Assembly: GCF_005795905.1 (NCBI RefSeq)
Contig: NZ_VAWE01000001.1
Coordinates: 186,001 to 250,000, forward strand
Reading direction: 5' to 3'
Origin: Streptomyces marianii
Lineage (GTDB): Bacteria > Actinomycetota > Actinomycetes > Streptomycetales > Streptomycetaceae
DNA length: 64,000 nt
Position 1 is the first letter of the stretch. Every line of letters begins with the position of its first letter. Below are positions 9,580 to 18,618 of this stretch, in pieces. The notes beneath the pieces are model-generated. The model did no database searches, was not told the DNA's origin, and was given only the letters and a program-made list of their open reading frames with translations. Both the position numbers and the translations under genes were made by a program.

Positions 9580-9648
9580 CTGGGCCTCCCACCACCACCC
9601 GGCCGTACTCCGCCGCGGACTGCGCGTCACCCGTCGGTCTCCCCGGCC

Positions 9649-10047
9649 ATGCTCGGTCTCCTCCGGCCATCCGGGGTGGGCTTCGCGGCATCTCGGGAGC
9701 CGCTGCTGCGTGGAGCGCTGCGTACGGCGTTGAAGAACGGCACGCTCGCACGGGGAGACGTCCCGGGCATCGGCCCCGTCTGCAGTGAGCAGCACCTGGG
9801 CGAGCTCGGCATCTCCCCCAGCCGGCGCGTCCAGGCCCTCGGCGCCAGACAGCGGGCAGCACTCCTGTCCCGCTTCTCCTCCCGTCCCGCGCCTGACCCG
9901 TTGCCCGCAGGCGGCCCCGTGCCCGGCTGGTTCTGCACTCGGATGCGCAGAGACCCCGGCACTCTAGGCGAGTGGGGCTGTCAGTGCTGGGAACGCCCTG
10001 CATGCTGTGCGAGACGGCGGCGTTCGAGGGCCGCGGCGAGGGTGTAG
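9649..10047 (+). pseudogene. Integration host factor (mIHF)-like fragment
   Basis: The reading LLRGALRTALKNGTLARGDV, then PGIGPVCSEQHLGELGISPS, then RRVQALGARQRAALLSRF, follows the pattern of actinobacterial mIHF: a helical start, a PGVGKVRA-like helix-hairpin-helix, then LGISESRRVRGLG and a terminal helix. mIHF is a small nucleoid protein that binds and bends DNA. The match covers roughly 9700-9880. The frame then runs on through Pro-rich, non-homologous sequence to a stop at 10047, the start codon lacks a visible ribosome binding site, and the hairpin is GIGPVC rather than GVGKVR. I read it as a diverged or decaying paralogue. Confidence 0.4.
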
Positions 10048-10610
10048 GCGCCGCCGCCTGCGACCGCAAGAACCCAGTAGAAGCCAGGGGCGCCGAGGAA
10101 GAGCGCGGTGCAGGAGGTCAGAACCAGCCAGACGCCGAGGCCGTAGTACAGCAGGTTGCGACGTGCGGCACCTTCGGCGAGGTAGAGCATGCCGACGATC
10201 AGGCCAGAACCGGCGGGCCAGAGGACGGACTGCAGTTCCGGCATGTCGAGGGCGGACGTCAGGCCGGTGATGGCGAGGAAGAGGGCGGCGAAGGCGGCGA
10301 TCCAGGAGGCGCCGAGCAGCTTGTATGAAAGGACGTCCGGCCCGGTGGCTCCGCGCTGGGCTCGCAGGGCGGCGACGGTGGCCTGGGTGATGCCGGCTAC
10401 CAGCCCGATGCCGAGGAGTGCGGTGGGCAACCAGCCCGGCAGGCCGAGCAAAGGGCTGTCTCCCTGGGAGACTGCGGCGGCGCCGTGTCCGAGCAGGTAG
10501 GCGAGTCCGAAGCTGACATAGACCGCGCGGTTGTCGACCTCGTTCACGAGACGACTCGGGGTGTCACTGGCGCCCGGGTCAACCGGGGCTTCGGGAGTTG
10601 CGATGGCCAT
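9981..10610 (-). CDS. Integral membrane protein, unknown function
   Basis: A 209-residue protein from ATG 10610, with GGAAGG about 6 bp upstream. After a hydrophilic N-terminus of about 35 residues it has some six hydrophobic segments: AVYVSFGLAYLLGHGAAAV, WLPTALLGIGLVAGI, LLGASWIAAFAALFLAITG, AGSGLIVGMLYLA, NLLYYGLGVWLVLTSCTALF and WVLAVAGGGAYTLAAAL. No catalytic motif was recognised. It lies downstream of the carotenoid oxygenase on the same strand, separated by two hairpins, so it probably has its own promoter. Confidence 0.75.
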   Translation of the reverse strand: MAIATPEAPVDPGASDTPSRLVNEVDNRAVYVSFGLAYLLGHGAAAVSQGDSPLLGLPGWLPTALLGIGLVAGITQATVAALRAQRGATGPDVLSYKLLGASWIAAFAALFLAITGLTSALDMPELQSVLWPAGSGLIVGMLYLAEGAARRNLLYYGLGVWLVLTSCTALFLGAPGFYWVLAVAGGGAYTLAAALERRRLAQHAGRSQH

Positions 10611-10656
10611 GGGGAGCCTTCCAGAGTGGGTTGCGGTTGTGTGAGGGGTTCGGGAA

Positions 10657-10677
10657 CGGCACGGGCGACCCGTGCCG
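10657..10677. terminator. GC-rich hairpin upstream of the membrane protein gene
   Basis: CGGCACGGG, a 3-nt loop, then CCCGTGCCG form a perfect 9-bp stem in the gap between the carotenoid oxygenase and the membrane protein. There is no T tract, as is common for Streptomyces terminators. Confidence 0.45.
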
Positions 10678-10741
10678 GTGTGCGCGGCCGGACCGCGCGG
10701 GGCGATGACCTGACCCGACAGTCCCGCCCCGAAGGGGTGGT

Positions 10742-10773
10742 GGCGGCTCCGGGAGCGTCAGCCCGGAGCCGCC
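10742..10773 (-). terminator. Terminator after the carotenoid oxygenase gene
   Basis: GGCGGCTCCGGG and CCCGGAGCCGCC form a perfect 12-bp stem around an 8-nt loop, about 35 bp beyond the stop codon of the minus-strand carotenoid oxygenase gene. It should end that transcript; no T tract is present. Confidence 0.6.
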
Positions 10774-10807
10774 CACCGGAGGCCCTCGCGCTCCGAAGCC
10801 GTGTGGG

Positions 10808-12167
10808 TCAGTCCTCGCCGTTGTCCAGGGCGCTGTCGGGAATCCAGGAGCCGTGGATTCCGGCAGTCACGCGGCGCGGAAGGTGGACGGTGGCGACCCG
10901 GTCCAGCCATGCGGCGTCCAGGACCAGCAGTTGTGAGGCGTCCTGCTTGAGGTCTGAGATGACGGTGAGCAGGTAACCGTCGTCCTCGCTGGTGGCTCCG
11001 GCTGCAGGGACGAAGACCGCTTCGCTGGGCAGCCTGGCGTCGCCGACCTGGTGGATGCGGCGAGCGCCGGTGGTGCGGTCGTACTTGACGACGCCGTAGC
11101 CCCCCAAACCCTCCTGGTCGGGGAAGGACACCGCGTACTGGTAGCGGTACTCGGCCCCGAGATAGTCCTCGTTGAGGGTCGGGAACTCCACTGCGAGGTC
11201 ATCGATGATCCGCTCGTCGACGGTGCCGGCCCCGGTGTCGATCACCCATCGGCGAGTATAGGAGCGGGCGTTGGGTTCGGCACCCCGCCCAGGCGCTCCG
11301 ACCCACCAGTTCCAGGAGAGCTGGAACCCTTCTCGGTCCATAGTGGGGCCTTCCAGGACGATGCGGCCCTGCCCGTCCTCGTAGGCGTTGGCAACGTGCA
11401 GCATGTTGCCGGGTTCAATGGAGAACCAGCGGATCCGCCGGGCACCATCGCCCGTACGGGGCATGACCCCGATCCGGGAGGGCTGCTGGTCGCTCCAGCC
11501 GTAGGGGATGCCGGAGTGCTCGGCGGGGTCGAAGCACGTTGCCTTCGATGAACACGACGTGGCGGCGGGTGATGGCGAAGTCGTGCTTGAGCGAGGCGGT
11601 CGCGCCCGGGATCTCGGCGCTGTGGACGATCTCCCCCTTGGCGTCGCAGACGTGGTACACGAGGTGGGGCGGGAACGGCGAGGAACCGAAGAAGTGGAGC
11701 TCCCCCGTGACCGGGTCTTTCTTGGGATGTGCCGTCATGGCCGTACGCAGCCGACCGTTGAAGTCATGGGCACCGACCGTGTCCAGGTCCGGGGTGAGTT
11801 CCAAGGGGAAGTTCGCCTCGCACAGTGCGAGCAGTCGTCCGGCATGCTCGACGACATGGGTTCCCGCCGTACTCACGGTCAGGTCCGGACCGTGCTCGGT
11901 CATATAGGGGGCACCGTCGAGGGCGGGAGTGTGCACCCAGCGGTTGCGGTACCACTCGGCGCGACCCTCGCGGAGCCGGATGCCGTGGACCATGCCACTG
12001 CCCTTGAACCAGTGGGTGGGGGTGACGCCCGGCTTGGGGTTGTGGCTGTTGCGGATCAGGCGGCCGGTCAGTTCGGGGGGCAGGGAGCCCTCGACGGTGA
12101 GACCGGTGGCCGTGATCTCGTCGGCGAGAGGTGTGTAGTGACCGGTCAGATAGGGCTTGCTCGTCAT
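10808..12167 (-). pseudogene. Carotenoid oxygenase (single frameshift)
   Basis: From ATG 12167, with GAGGACC upstream, the reading is a carotenoid cleavage dioxygenase of about 452 residues if one frameshift is ignored. These enzymes use non-haem Fe(II), held by four His, to cleave polyene or stilbene double bonds with O2. All four expected His regions are present: TAHPKKDP, LKHDFAIT, MLHVANAYED and GIHGSWIPD. The frame breaks near 11543: FIEGNV must be followed by FDPAEHSGIPYGWSD, but one extra base (or a two-base loss) puts the rest in another frame. A recent mutation or a sequencing error are both possible. The SRPBCC gene lies about 59 bp upstream on the same strand. Confidence 0.85.
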
Positions 12168-12225
12168 GCTCGGTCCTCGGATTTCGTCGTTGTGCGTGGT
12201 ATGTGGTGCGTGGTGGTTCCCGGCC

Positions 12226-12590
12226 TCAGGCCGTCTGCTCGGCACGGGACTTCAGGCAGTCGAGCCAGCTCTCCAGGGAGGCCTTCAGGGCCGCGGCGAG
12301 TTCGTCGACCGCGGCGTCGACGGCATCTCCGCTCCAGGACTCCTCGGTGTGGACGACGACGTGGTCGCCGTTCCGCTCGAAGGTCCATGCGTGGATACCG
12401 ACGATGCCCCCGACGGTCCCGCCCCAGACGATCCGCTGTTCGGGGACGATTTCGTGGATGGTGGAGATGATGTTCATCCCGTGGGTGCGCCAGGAGAAGT
12501 CGGCGCCGACCGCCGCCGGCCCACTGAGCCGGGCCTGTTCGATGCCGGGGTTCCACGCCGGCCAGTTGTCGATGTCGGTGTGCAGCGAGT
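12226..12590 (-). pseudogene. SRPBCC (polyketide cyclase/START-like) protein, 5' end missing
   Basis: The reading LHTDIDNWPAWNPGIEQARL, then GADFSWRTHGMNIISTIHEI and HAWTFERNGDHVVVHTEESW, matches the SRPBCC hydrophobic-pocket family. The first 20 or so residues (start codon and beta-1 strand) are missing: at about 12590 the homology stops and sequence of a RelE-type toxin on the other strand begins. The protein is therefore 5'-truncated by a rearrangement. It sits upstream of the carotenoid oxygenase, with which it may once have been co-expressed. Confidence 0.7.
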
Positions 12591-12597
12591 CGACCGC

Positions 12598-12738
12598 CTC
12601 GCCGACAACCCCCGGCCCGACGGCGCGTTCGGCAGCGCCGACCTCTTGCGCATCCACATCGGCTCCTACCGGGTGCTGTACGAGATCAACGACCAGCAGA
12701 TCCGCGTCAGCGTCATCCACCTCGGCCGAATCCGCTGA
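12598..12738 (+). pseudogene. RelE/ParE-type toxin C-terminal fragment
   Basis: The 46-codon reading LADNPRPDGA..LLRIHIGSYRVLYEIN, ending VSVIHLGRIR at a TGA, is the C-terminal half of a RelE/ParE toxin, including the R-x-x-x-G-x-Y-R-V-x-Y core and a terminal basic stretch. The N-terminal half and any antitoxin are absent. Its left edge coincides with the broken end of the SRPBCC gene. Confidence 0.65.
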
Positions 12739-12759
12739 TCCTGGCAGTCGAGAGCAGCG

Positions 12760-13043
12760 GCTCCCGGCAGGGCCCGCGTCACGAGCTGGATGCCACGATC
12801 TCGGTCGAGTCCGATGACGATGCCGGTCGTGGTCGCGGCCCGGCGGCGGGCGCGCTGCCCAACGCGGGGCTGCCGGTCGCGGCGCACCTCGCCCGCCAGA
12901 CGGGCGAGGATCGCGAACGCACTCAACGACACCCGAAGCGGGATGCCGTGCGCGTCAGTCAGCACGTGTGGCTCTGTACACGAGAACGGGAGTCGTTTGT
13001 CGACGGCTTCGGGAGCCACCGCGTCACCCTGTCGCTTGATCAA
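12760..13043 (-). pseudogene. Possible IS5-family transposase remnant
   Basis: The minus-strand reading around 12940 has HVLTDAHGIPLRVSLS, close to the H-H-L-x-T-D-x-x-G-x-P-L block that follows the first catalytic Asp in IS5-family transposases. Flanking sequence does not align well and no ends were found. Only this block supports the call. Confidence 0.35.
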
Positions 13044-13284
13044 TGTCGATGAGCGGGAGTCACTGAGTGCCTGCGTCTGAGCGGTCCATGACAGAGCGGT
13101 GTCGGCGGCTCAACGGATCACGCTGGCAAGCCACTCGCTGAGCGGGTCATGGACCGGATCACTGGCATGACCGTCTCGGCGCCGGAGCTGGCCCGCCGCC
13201 CGCCCAGTAGGGCCGTTGTCACGGGCAGCGGCTACCTTGCAGCTCAGCACAGAACCAAGGCAGGTTGCAGGAAGAGGAGTGGTA

Positions 13285-14589
13285 ATGGTCGTCGAGGTGG
13301 GGTACGCGCAGGCGTGGGACATGGAGGCTTGTGCGCCCTGGCGGCCTATATCCGCCGAGGAGGCCCGGGAGCGGGATGCCGCCGGGCTCCCGTACGTGGT
13401 GGTGTACCGGGCGCCGGGCCGGGAGGCTCCTTTGGAAGTGCGGCTCGTCTCCTGGCGGGACCACTACGTCGGGCTGTGGGTCTACGACGCCCACGGCCGC
13501 CGCACCTACGACCTGGACATGCGGCTGCTGGACGACCCGTCGCGGCTGCTGCGCCGGTACTCCGTCGGCTGGTGCTACACAGGCCCGGAGATGGCGGAGT
13601 TCGACAAGGCGTGCCCACGCATCACCGTGGACCTCTTCCCCGACGGGAGGGGCCGACGGACGGAGGAGCGACGGGGGCAGGGCGGGGGCTCCTACGTCAC
13701 CTCGCCCGGACTCCGGGACGAGGAGCGCTGGATGGACCGCCCCGCCTTCGGGGAGTGGCCACTGCTCTCGGCCCACGTACACGGGCCCATTGAGCCGCCG
13801 GCCTTCGAGGCGGCTGAGGTGGCCGAGGCAGCAGAGCCAGGTGACGGAGACGCCCCCGCTACCTGCTGGCGTCCGCCGCGCCCCGCGCAGCCCGGGCCGA
13901 TCAACGAGTTGTTCCGGCCGGGGGCGCGTGTGACCGACGGGTACCACCCCGAAATGACCGTCGTGGAGCCGCGCCGGGTCGGCACCCTGCGCGTACCCAG
14001 CGGGCTGCTGGCCGTCTCGGGCCCGGACATCGACCACGGCGACGGGCCGCGCATCACGGTCCCTGTCCGGCCCGGGGAGTACGTACTGGACGAGGCGCGG
14101 GTCCGTTTCCGCTACCACTGCGAGTGGCGGGACGCCGAGGTCACGGCCACGGAAGCCACGGCCGTCCGCCTGCTCGTCAGCGAGACCCCCGCCGCGACCT
14201 GGGAGATGGCCTTCGGTCGGGACGACGATCCCCGGCTGTTCATCGAAAAGCAGATAGTCGGCTTCGACACCGACGGCGCCACCGGCTGCTTTGCCGACGC
14301 CGGGGCCTGGGGGCCGCTCATCGCGCTCTTCGAGCGGAGGCTGATCCAGGGAGAGCCGGACCTGGATGGGTACGAGGACATCGACGACGGTTCCATGTTC
14401 ATGCAGCGCACCTGGGACGAGGCTTCCGGCGGCGAGCTCATGGCCTTCGCGACGACCGGGGACGGTACCTACCCGGTGTGGGTCGGCCGTTGCGAGGCCG
14501 GCGGGGTGGTCGGCGTCGTGGTGCTGGTGGAGGGGATGCCCGAGCTGCTCCCGGAGCGGGACGGAACCCCCACCGATGCGGCTGTGTAG
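13285..14589 (+). CDS. DUF4241 domain protein
   Basis: A 434-residue protein from ATG 13285, chosen because GAGGAG lies 7 bp upstream. The C-terminal half matches DUF4241: LRVPSGLLAVSGPDI near residue 240, and later GFDTDGATGCFADAGAW and the closing GDGTYPVWVGRCEAGGVVGV. DUF4241 is found in bacterial polymorphic-toxin and immunity-like settings but has no proven activity. The N-terminal part (about residues 1-200) is a separate domain with VSWRDHYVGLWVYDAHGRR. A hairpin overlaps the stop codon. Confidence 0.8.
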   Translation: MVVEVGYAQAWDMEACAPWRPISAEEARERDAAGLPYVVVYRAPGREAPLEVRLVSWRDHYVGLWVYDAHGRRTYDLDMRLLDDPSRLLRRYSVGWCYTGPEMAEFDKACPRITVDLFPDGRGRRTEERRGQGGGSYVTSPGLRDEERWMDRPAFGEWPLLSAHVHGPIEPPAFEAAEVAEAAEPGDGDAPATCWRPPRPAQPGPINELFRPGARVTDGYHPEMTVVEPRRVGTLRVPSGLLAVSGPDIDHGDGPRITVPVRPGEYVLDEARVRFRYHCEWRDAEVTATEATAVRLLVSETPAATWEMAFGRDDDPRLFIEKQIVGFDTDGATGCFADAGAWGPLIALFERRLIQGEPDLDGYEDIDDGSMFMQRTWDEASGGELMAFATTGDGTYPVWVGRCEAGGVVGVVVLVEGMPELLPERDGTPTDAAV

Positions 14590-14605
14590 GCAGGGTCCTG
14601 CCTAC
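14586..14605 (+). terminator. Hairpin overlapping the DUF4241 stop codon
   Basis: GTAGGCAGG and CCTGCCTAC form a perfect 9-bp stem with a 2-nt turn. The TAG stop codon of the gene is inside the left arm. The run after it is GC-rich, not T-rich. Confidence 0.5.
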
Positions 14606-14846
14606 GGGCGCAGTCGCCAGCCTGGTTGCAGCTGGTGACGATCTCGGCAGCACGGTTCACAACGCTCGATGCCTGAACCCGGGGTATATGCACCCATCAG
14701 GTCAGCGTCGGGTGCCTCCCGAACTCGGGTTCTGGCTCACTTTCCGTGGAGCGTGCACGCTGCGTGACGATTGTGGGGCGAGGGGCCCTGGGGAAGTTGC
14801 CCGGAACTGGCCCGTACCGGGTGCGGTGTAGCTGACAGTTCGGCCC

Positions 14847-16445
14847 GTGGAAGAAACGGTGCTCCGGCTGGAGGGGTTGCTGTTCCCGTCGATCGCCGAC
14901 GTGACGGTGCTGTCCGTCGCCGTGAACGACGAGGCGGTACGTATAGAGGCCCGAAGCACGGTGCCCGGGGCCGTCTGTCCCGGATGCGGGATCTGGTCAC
15001 GGCGGATTCACAGCTCCTACCTGCGGTTTCCCGCTGATGTGCCCAGCGGAGGCAGACGGGTCGCTCTCTGTTTGCGCGTCCGCAGGTTCCTCTGCCCGGT
15101 CATCTCGTGCGGGCGGCGGACCTTCGCCGAACAGCTGCCGGGATTGACCCGTCGGTACGGCCGGCGGACCGAGCGCCTGCGGTCGACACTGGCCGCGGTC
15201 GGCCTCGCGCTCGCCGGTCGGGCCGGTGCCCGCCTGGCGCGCGTATTCGGCGTGTCCCTGAGCCGCAGCACGGTGCTCAGGCTGGTCGAAGCGTTGCCCG
15301 ACCCCGAAGTTCCAGCCCCACGGGTGGTCGGCGTCGATGAGTACGCGACCCGCAAAGGGCGTCACTACGGGACTGTCCTGGTCGACGTCGAAAGCCGGCG
15401 TCCAGTGGACCTGCTGCCCGACCGGGAGGCGTCCAGCCTCGCAGCTTGGCTCGCGAAACGGCCCGGGGTGGAGGTGGTCTGCCGCGATCGGGCACCATTC
15501 TTCGCCGAAGGTGCCACGGCCGGAGCACCGCAGGCGGTGCAGGTCGCGGACCGGTGGCACCTTTGGCACAACCTGAGCGAGGCTGCAGAACGGTGCGTCG
15601 CAGACCACCGCGGATGCCTGCAGGTCCTGGCGCCAGATCCAGCCCACCCTGCCCCCGATCTGGAGAAATTCGAAGACCCCTCCGGCTCGCCCTGGCCGAG
15701 GGGACACCGCTTCGCCGACCGCACCCGTGCCAACCACGCGACCGTTCACGAACTGCTGGCCGCCGGGCTCAGCCGGAGGGCGATCGGCCGCCAACTCCGG
15801 ATGACCTCCCGCACCGTCAAGCTCCTCGCCGACGCAGCTACCCCGGAGGAACTGTTCCAGGGGCAGTGGCAGGGCCGACCATCCAAACTCGACGCTTTCA
15901 AGCCCTACCTGGATGACCGTTGGAACCAAGGCTGCACGAACGCCTGGAGGGTGTGGGAGGAGATCGTGCCGCTCGGCTATCAGGGCAGCTACCAGCGGGT
16001 CCGCGCCTATTTCCGGGAGAAGCGGTTCTCGCCGGTCCCCGTCACGGCTCGGCCACCGTCACCACGGGTCGTCGCCGGATGGATCCTCCGCCGGCCGGAG
16101 ACCCTCACCGAGACGGAGCACCTTCGACTCAAGGCCGTTCTGGTCCACTGCCCTGAACTGGACGCCCCCACCGGCCACGTCCGCTCCTTCGGCCAGATGC
16201 TCACCGAGCGCCAGGGCGAACGGCTGCCGCAGTGGCTCGATGCCGTCCGGCAAGACAACCTCCCCGGCCTCCATACCCTCGCCGCAGGCATCGACCGCGA
16301 CCGCGATGCAGTCATCGCTGGCCTCACCTTGCCCTGGAGCTCCGGAGTGGTCGAAGGACACGTCAACCGGATCAAGATGCTCAAGCGCCAGATGTTCGGC
16401 CGAGCCGGCTTCGATCTCCTCCGCAAGCGTGTCCTGCTCTCATAG
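14847..16445 (+). CDS. ISL3-family transposase
   Basis: A 532-residue protein starting at GTG 14847. The N-terminus has the ISL3 zinc-binding region (CPGCGIWSRRIHSSY, then RRFLCPVISCGRRTFAEQ). VVGVDEYATRKGRHYGTVLVD holds the first catalytic Asp, VQVADRWHLWHNL the second, and SSGVVEGHVNRIKMLKRQMFG the Glu, all standard ISL3 motifs. The gene looks complete and sits between matching 25-bp ends, so the element may still be active. Confidence 0.93.
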   Translation: MEETVLRLEGLLFPSIADVTVLSVAVNDEAVRIEARSTVPGAVCPGCGIWSRRIHSSYLRFPADVPSGGRRVALCLRVRRFLCPVISCGRRTFAEQLPGLTRRYGRRTERLRSTLAAVGLALAGRAGARLARVFGVSLSRSTVLRLVEALPDPEVPAPRVVGVDEYATRKGRHYGTVLVDVESRRPVDLLPDREASSLAAWLAKRPGVEVVCRDRAPFFAEGATAGAPQAVQVADRWHLWHNLSEAAERCVADHRGCLQVLAPDPAHPAPDLEKFEDPSGSPWPRGHRFADRTRANHATVHELLAAGLSRRAIGRQLRMTSRTVKLLADAATPEELFQGQWQGRPSKLDAFKPYLDDRWNQGCTNAWRVWEEIVPLGYQGSYQRVRAYFREKRFSPVPVTARPPSPRVVAGWILRRPETLTETEHLRLKAVLVHCPELDAPTGHVRSFGQMLTERQGERLPQWLDAVRQDNLPGLHTLAAGIDRDRDAVIAGLTLPWSSGVVEGHVNRIKMLKRQMFGRAGFDLLRKRVLLS

Positions 16446-16499
16446 GACATCGCCTTTCTGATGGCTTCCGAGCCCTTCGCGGGTGTCGGCAGACCAGGC

Positions 16500-16928
16500 T
16501 TACGCCGCCATGAAGCGGCCCAGCTCGCGCGACTTCTGCTGAAGGGTGGCTGCCCAAGCCCCGTCAAAGGAATCCGGGGCCGTCGGGACCTGAACATCTT
16601 TGAGGTCGCCGACCTCGGCGACGCCCGCTGGCTGCCATTTCACCTCGATGCCTGCTCGCTCCGCCAGAACAAGCACCGTGGCAACGAACCCCTCGGACAG
16701 GGCAGCCGTGACGGCGTGACTCGTTCTCCGGTGCCACGCGAGCAGGGCATCGACGAACGCTTTGAACACGAGTGGGTCGATCTGGCACTCGTCACCCTGC
16801 ACGGGTCCGATGCCGGACGGCAGACCCAGTTCGGCTTGGTAGACGCTCACCTGGCTCATGAACAGCCGGGAGGCCCCGTTGGACGGGTTCCACAGCGTCT
16901 GGTCACCCATGTCGTAGTACTGGCTCAA
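16500..16928 (-). CDS. DUF6086 family protein, passenger of the ISL3 element
   Basis: A 142-residue protein. TTG 16928 is taken as start because GGAGGGG lies about 6 bp upstream and the family begins SQYYDMGDQTLWNPSNGAS. Other parts include QVSVYQAELGLPSGIGP, DECQIDPLVFKAFVDALL and TVLVLAERAGIEVKW. DUF6086 is a Streptomyces-enriched family of unknown function. It lies inside the ISL3 inverted repeats, opposite in direction to the transposase, so it moves with the element. Confidence 0.8.
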   Translation of the reverse strand: MSQYYDMGDQTLWNPSNGASRLFMSQVSVYQAELGLPSGIGPVQGDECQIDPLVFKAFVDALLAWHRRTSHAVTAALSEGFVATVLVLAERAGIEVKWQPAGVAEVGDLKDVQVPTAPDSFDGAWAATLQQKSRELGRFMAA

Positions 16929-17045
16929 TGCAGCCCCTCCCTGCCGGTCATACCGGCCAGCGTCGCGAGCACATGACATTACGGTCGGTCAGTCCTCCAC
17001 GGAAAGTGAGCCAGAACCCGTCCTCGTGGAAAAAGCCAGTCGCGG

Positions 17046-17457
17046 GTGGTGCTTCGAGCCCGGCCGGGCACGGTCAACCGGGCTCGGACCGACTTTTGGG
17101 CTGCTTCGCCCCCGCTTGGCCTGCACGTGCGAGGCGTCCGCGATGACGCGGGAGAAGTCCAGGCGGACCGCCGCCCGCAAGCGGTCCAGCAGCACTCGCT
17201 GGAGTTCCTCCCACACCCCGGCCTCCCGCCACTCGGCCAGCCGCCGCCAGCAGGTAGGACCGGAACCGAACCCCAACTCCTGCGGCAGGACTCCTGCTGA
17301 ACACCGGTGCAGAGGACGAACAGCACACCCTGCACGTCTTGCGGTCATCGATCCGCTTGCGTCCCGGATACCGGAACCGCCGCTCATGCTTCGGCAGCAG
17401 CGGCTCGATCACCGCCCACCACTCGTCACTGACCTCCCACGGCTTCCGCCGCGCCAC
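17046..17457 (-). pseudogene. IS5-family transposase, frameshifted and truncated
   Basis: ATG 17457 opens MARRKPWEVSDEWWAVIEPL, the normal start of an IS5-family transposase. The frame changes near 17330 and continues LPQELGFGSGPTCWRRLAEW, then LDFSRVIADASHVQAKRG, which contains the first catalytic Asp. It stops at GSKHH, just before the ISL3 right end, so the second half is lost. Confidence 0.75.
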
Positions 17458-17805
17458 GCGTCACCCCCACAAGACGGAATCGCTCCCACCTCCACCGTGC
17501 CACAAGAAGATCATTCTGCAAGGACCCCTTATTCAGACGACCGGCAACACTGCCGAGCGGCCCGCATCCCCGACGAGCGTGCGTGCGGCACCGAGGGAGA
17601 TCTCGCCCGAGGCATGATCCCGCACGCAATGGCCTCCCCGCTCCCCATCTCATGGGTCCCCGTTACGGGAACGCACCGCCGCGCTGTCGAACCGGCCGCT
17701 GCCGAGCGGGGCAACAGGCACTGCCACTGCCTGCACGGCCAGATGGGCCGCCCCGGGGCGCCTGCGACACATTGGCGACGCGTCTCGGGTGGCGCTCCGG
17801 AGGGG

Positions 17806-18378
17806 TCAGCGGGCGTAGATGCCGTCGAGGCGGCCGCGTGCGAGAGCGGGGCCGCCCACCGCGTCGAGTACGTCCCGGAGCCGGGCGGCTTCCAGGTTCG
17901 GCCGGCGCGGAACCGAGGTGATGGCGGGACGCAGTGCGAAGAGCTGGAAGGCGTACCGGTGTTCGCCGTGTCCCTTGAGTGGCTGCGGCCCCAGGTAGCC
18001 CCGGCCCATGCCGGAGCGCAGCACGTGGACGCCCTCGGCTGAGGTGTCCGCCCCCAGGGCCCCTGGAAGCAGTTCCTGCCGTTCGGGGGAGATCAGGGCC
18101 AGGCAGTGGACGAACGGCCTGCTGGTGGGGGCGTCGGCGTCCTCGACGACCAGGAGCAGTTGTGCGGACTCCTGGGGGGTGCCGGTCCAGGTGAGGGCCG
18201 GGGAGAGGTTCCGCCCTCCCCCGCGCCGGCCGGCGTGGACCGCGGGCATCGGCTCGCCGTGCCGGAAGTCGGCACTTCGCAGGTCGAGTGCGTCCGGGCC
18301 GGACAGGTTGGGGTGGTGCCAGGCCAGATGCGTTTCACCTGCGCGCTTGTTCTTCAGAAGCGTTCCCAGAGTCGCCAT
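17806..18378 (-). CDS. YbhB/YbcL-type PEBP family protein
   Basis: A 190-residue protein from ATG 18378 with AAAGGGACGA upstream. It matches the phosphatidylethanolamine-binding (Raf kinase inhibitor-like) family: GGRNLSPALTWTGTPQESAQ, then LLLVVEDADAPTSRPFVHCL (the D-x-D-A-P anion-site motif) and GYLGPQPLKGHGEHRYAFQLF. Bacterial members are cytosolic or secreted, of unclear role; no signal peptide is seen here. It diverges from the SDR gene at 18619. The 240-bp gap holds a palindrome also found before the TetR gene at 20278. Confidence 0.88.
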   Translation of the reverse strand: MATLGTLLKNKRAGETHLAWHHPNLSGPDALDLRSADFRHGEPMPAVHAGRRGGGRNLSPALTWTGTPQESAQLLLVVEDADAPTSRPFVHCLALISPERQELLPGALGADTSAEGVHVLRSGMGRGYLGPQPLKGHGEHRYAFQLFALRPAITSVPRRPNLEAARLRDVLDAVGGPALARGRLDGIYAR

Positions 18379-18519
18379 GCCGTCGTCCCTTTCGTCGATG
18401 GTGCGTATACGTCGTCGGATGCGGGGTGTGCACGGGCCGGTCCGGCACACGGCCGGTCCGGGAGTCCGCGCGGGCTCACGGCCGACCGTCGCTTGCATCC
18501 ATGAGTCATCATATCTAGA

Positions 18520-18536
18520 GTGACACTGAGTTTCAC
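18520..18536. promoter_or_regulatory. Predicted TetR operator between PEBP and SDR genes
   Basis: GTGACACTGAGTTTCAC is a 17-bp near-perfect palindrome with core TGANACTNAGTNTCA. The same core recurs at 20314-20328, upstream of the TetR gene, and I noticed it nowhere else in the window. Confidence 0.65.
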
Positions 18537-18569
18537 CAATGAGATGTGAATTCAATATCAAGTCGTGGT

Positions 18570-18588
18570 TGCACCTGCTTGAGGTGCA
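18570..18588. promoter_or_regulatory. Inverted repeat upstream of the SDR gene
   Basis: TGCACCT, 5-nt spacer GCTTG, AGGTGCA: perfect 7-bp arms, ending 30 bp before the SDR start codon. It could be a second operator or a leader hairpin. Confidence 0.4.
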
Positions 18589-18618
18589 GTACACGGAGAA
18601 GATCCAGAGGAGTGCGCG

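Larger units (their letters stand above)
14726..17020 (+). mobile_element. ISL3-family element with passenger gene
   Basis: Perfect 25-bp inverted repeats bound the element: 14726-14750 (starting CGGGTTCTGGCTCAC) and 16996-17020. Inside are an ISL3 transposase on the plus strand and a DUF6086 gene on the minus strand. No 8-bp target duplication is visible (left flank CCCGAACT, right flank TCCTCGTG), so the borders may have recombined after insertion. The right end lies close to a truncated IS5 transposase. Confidence 0.8.
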
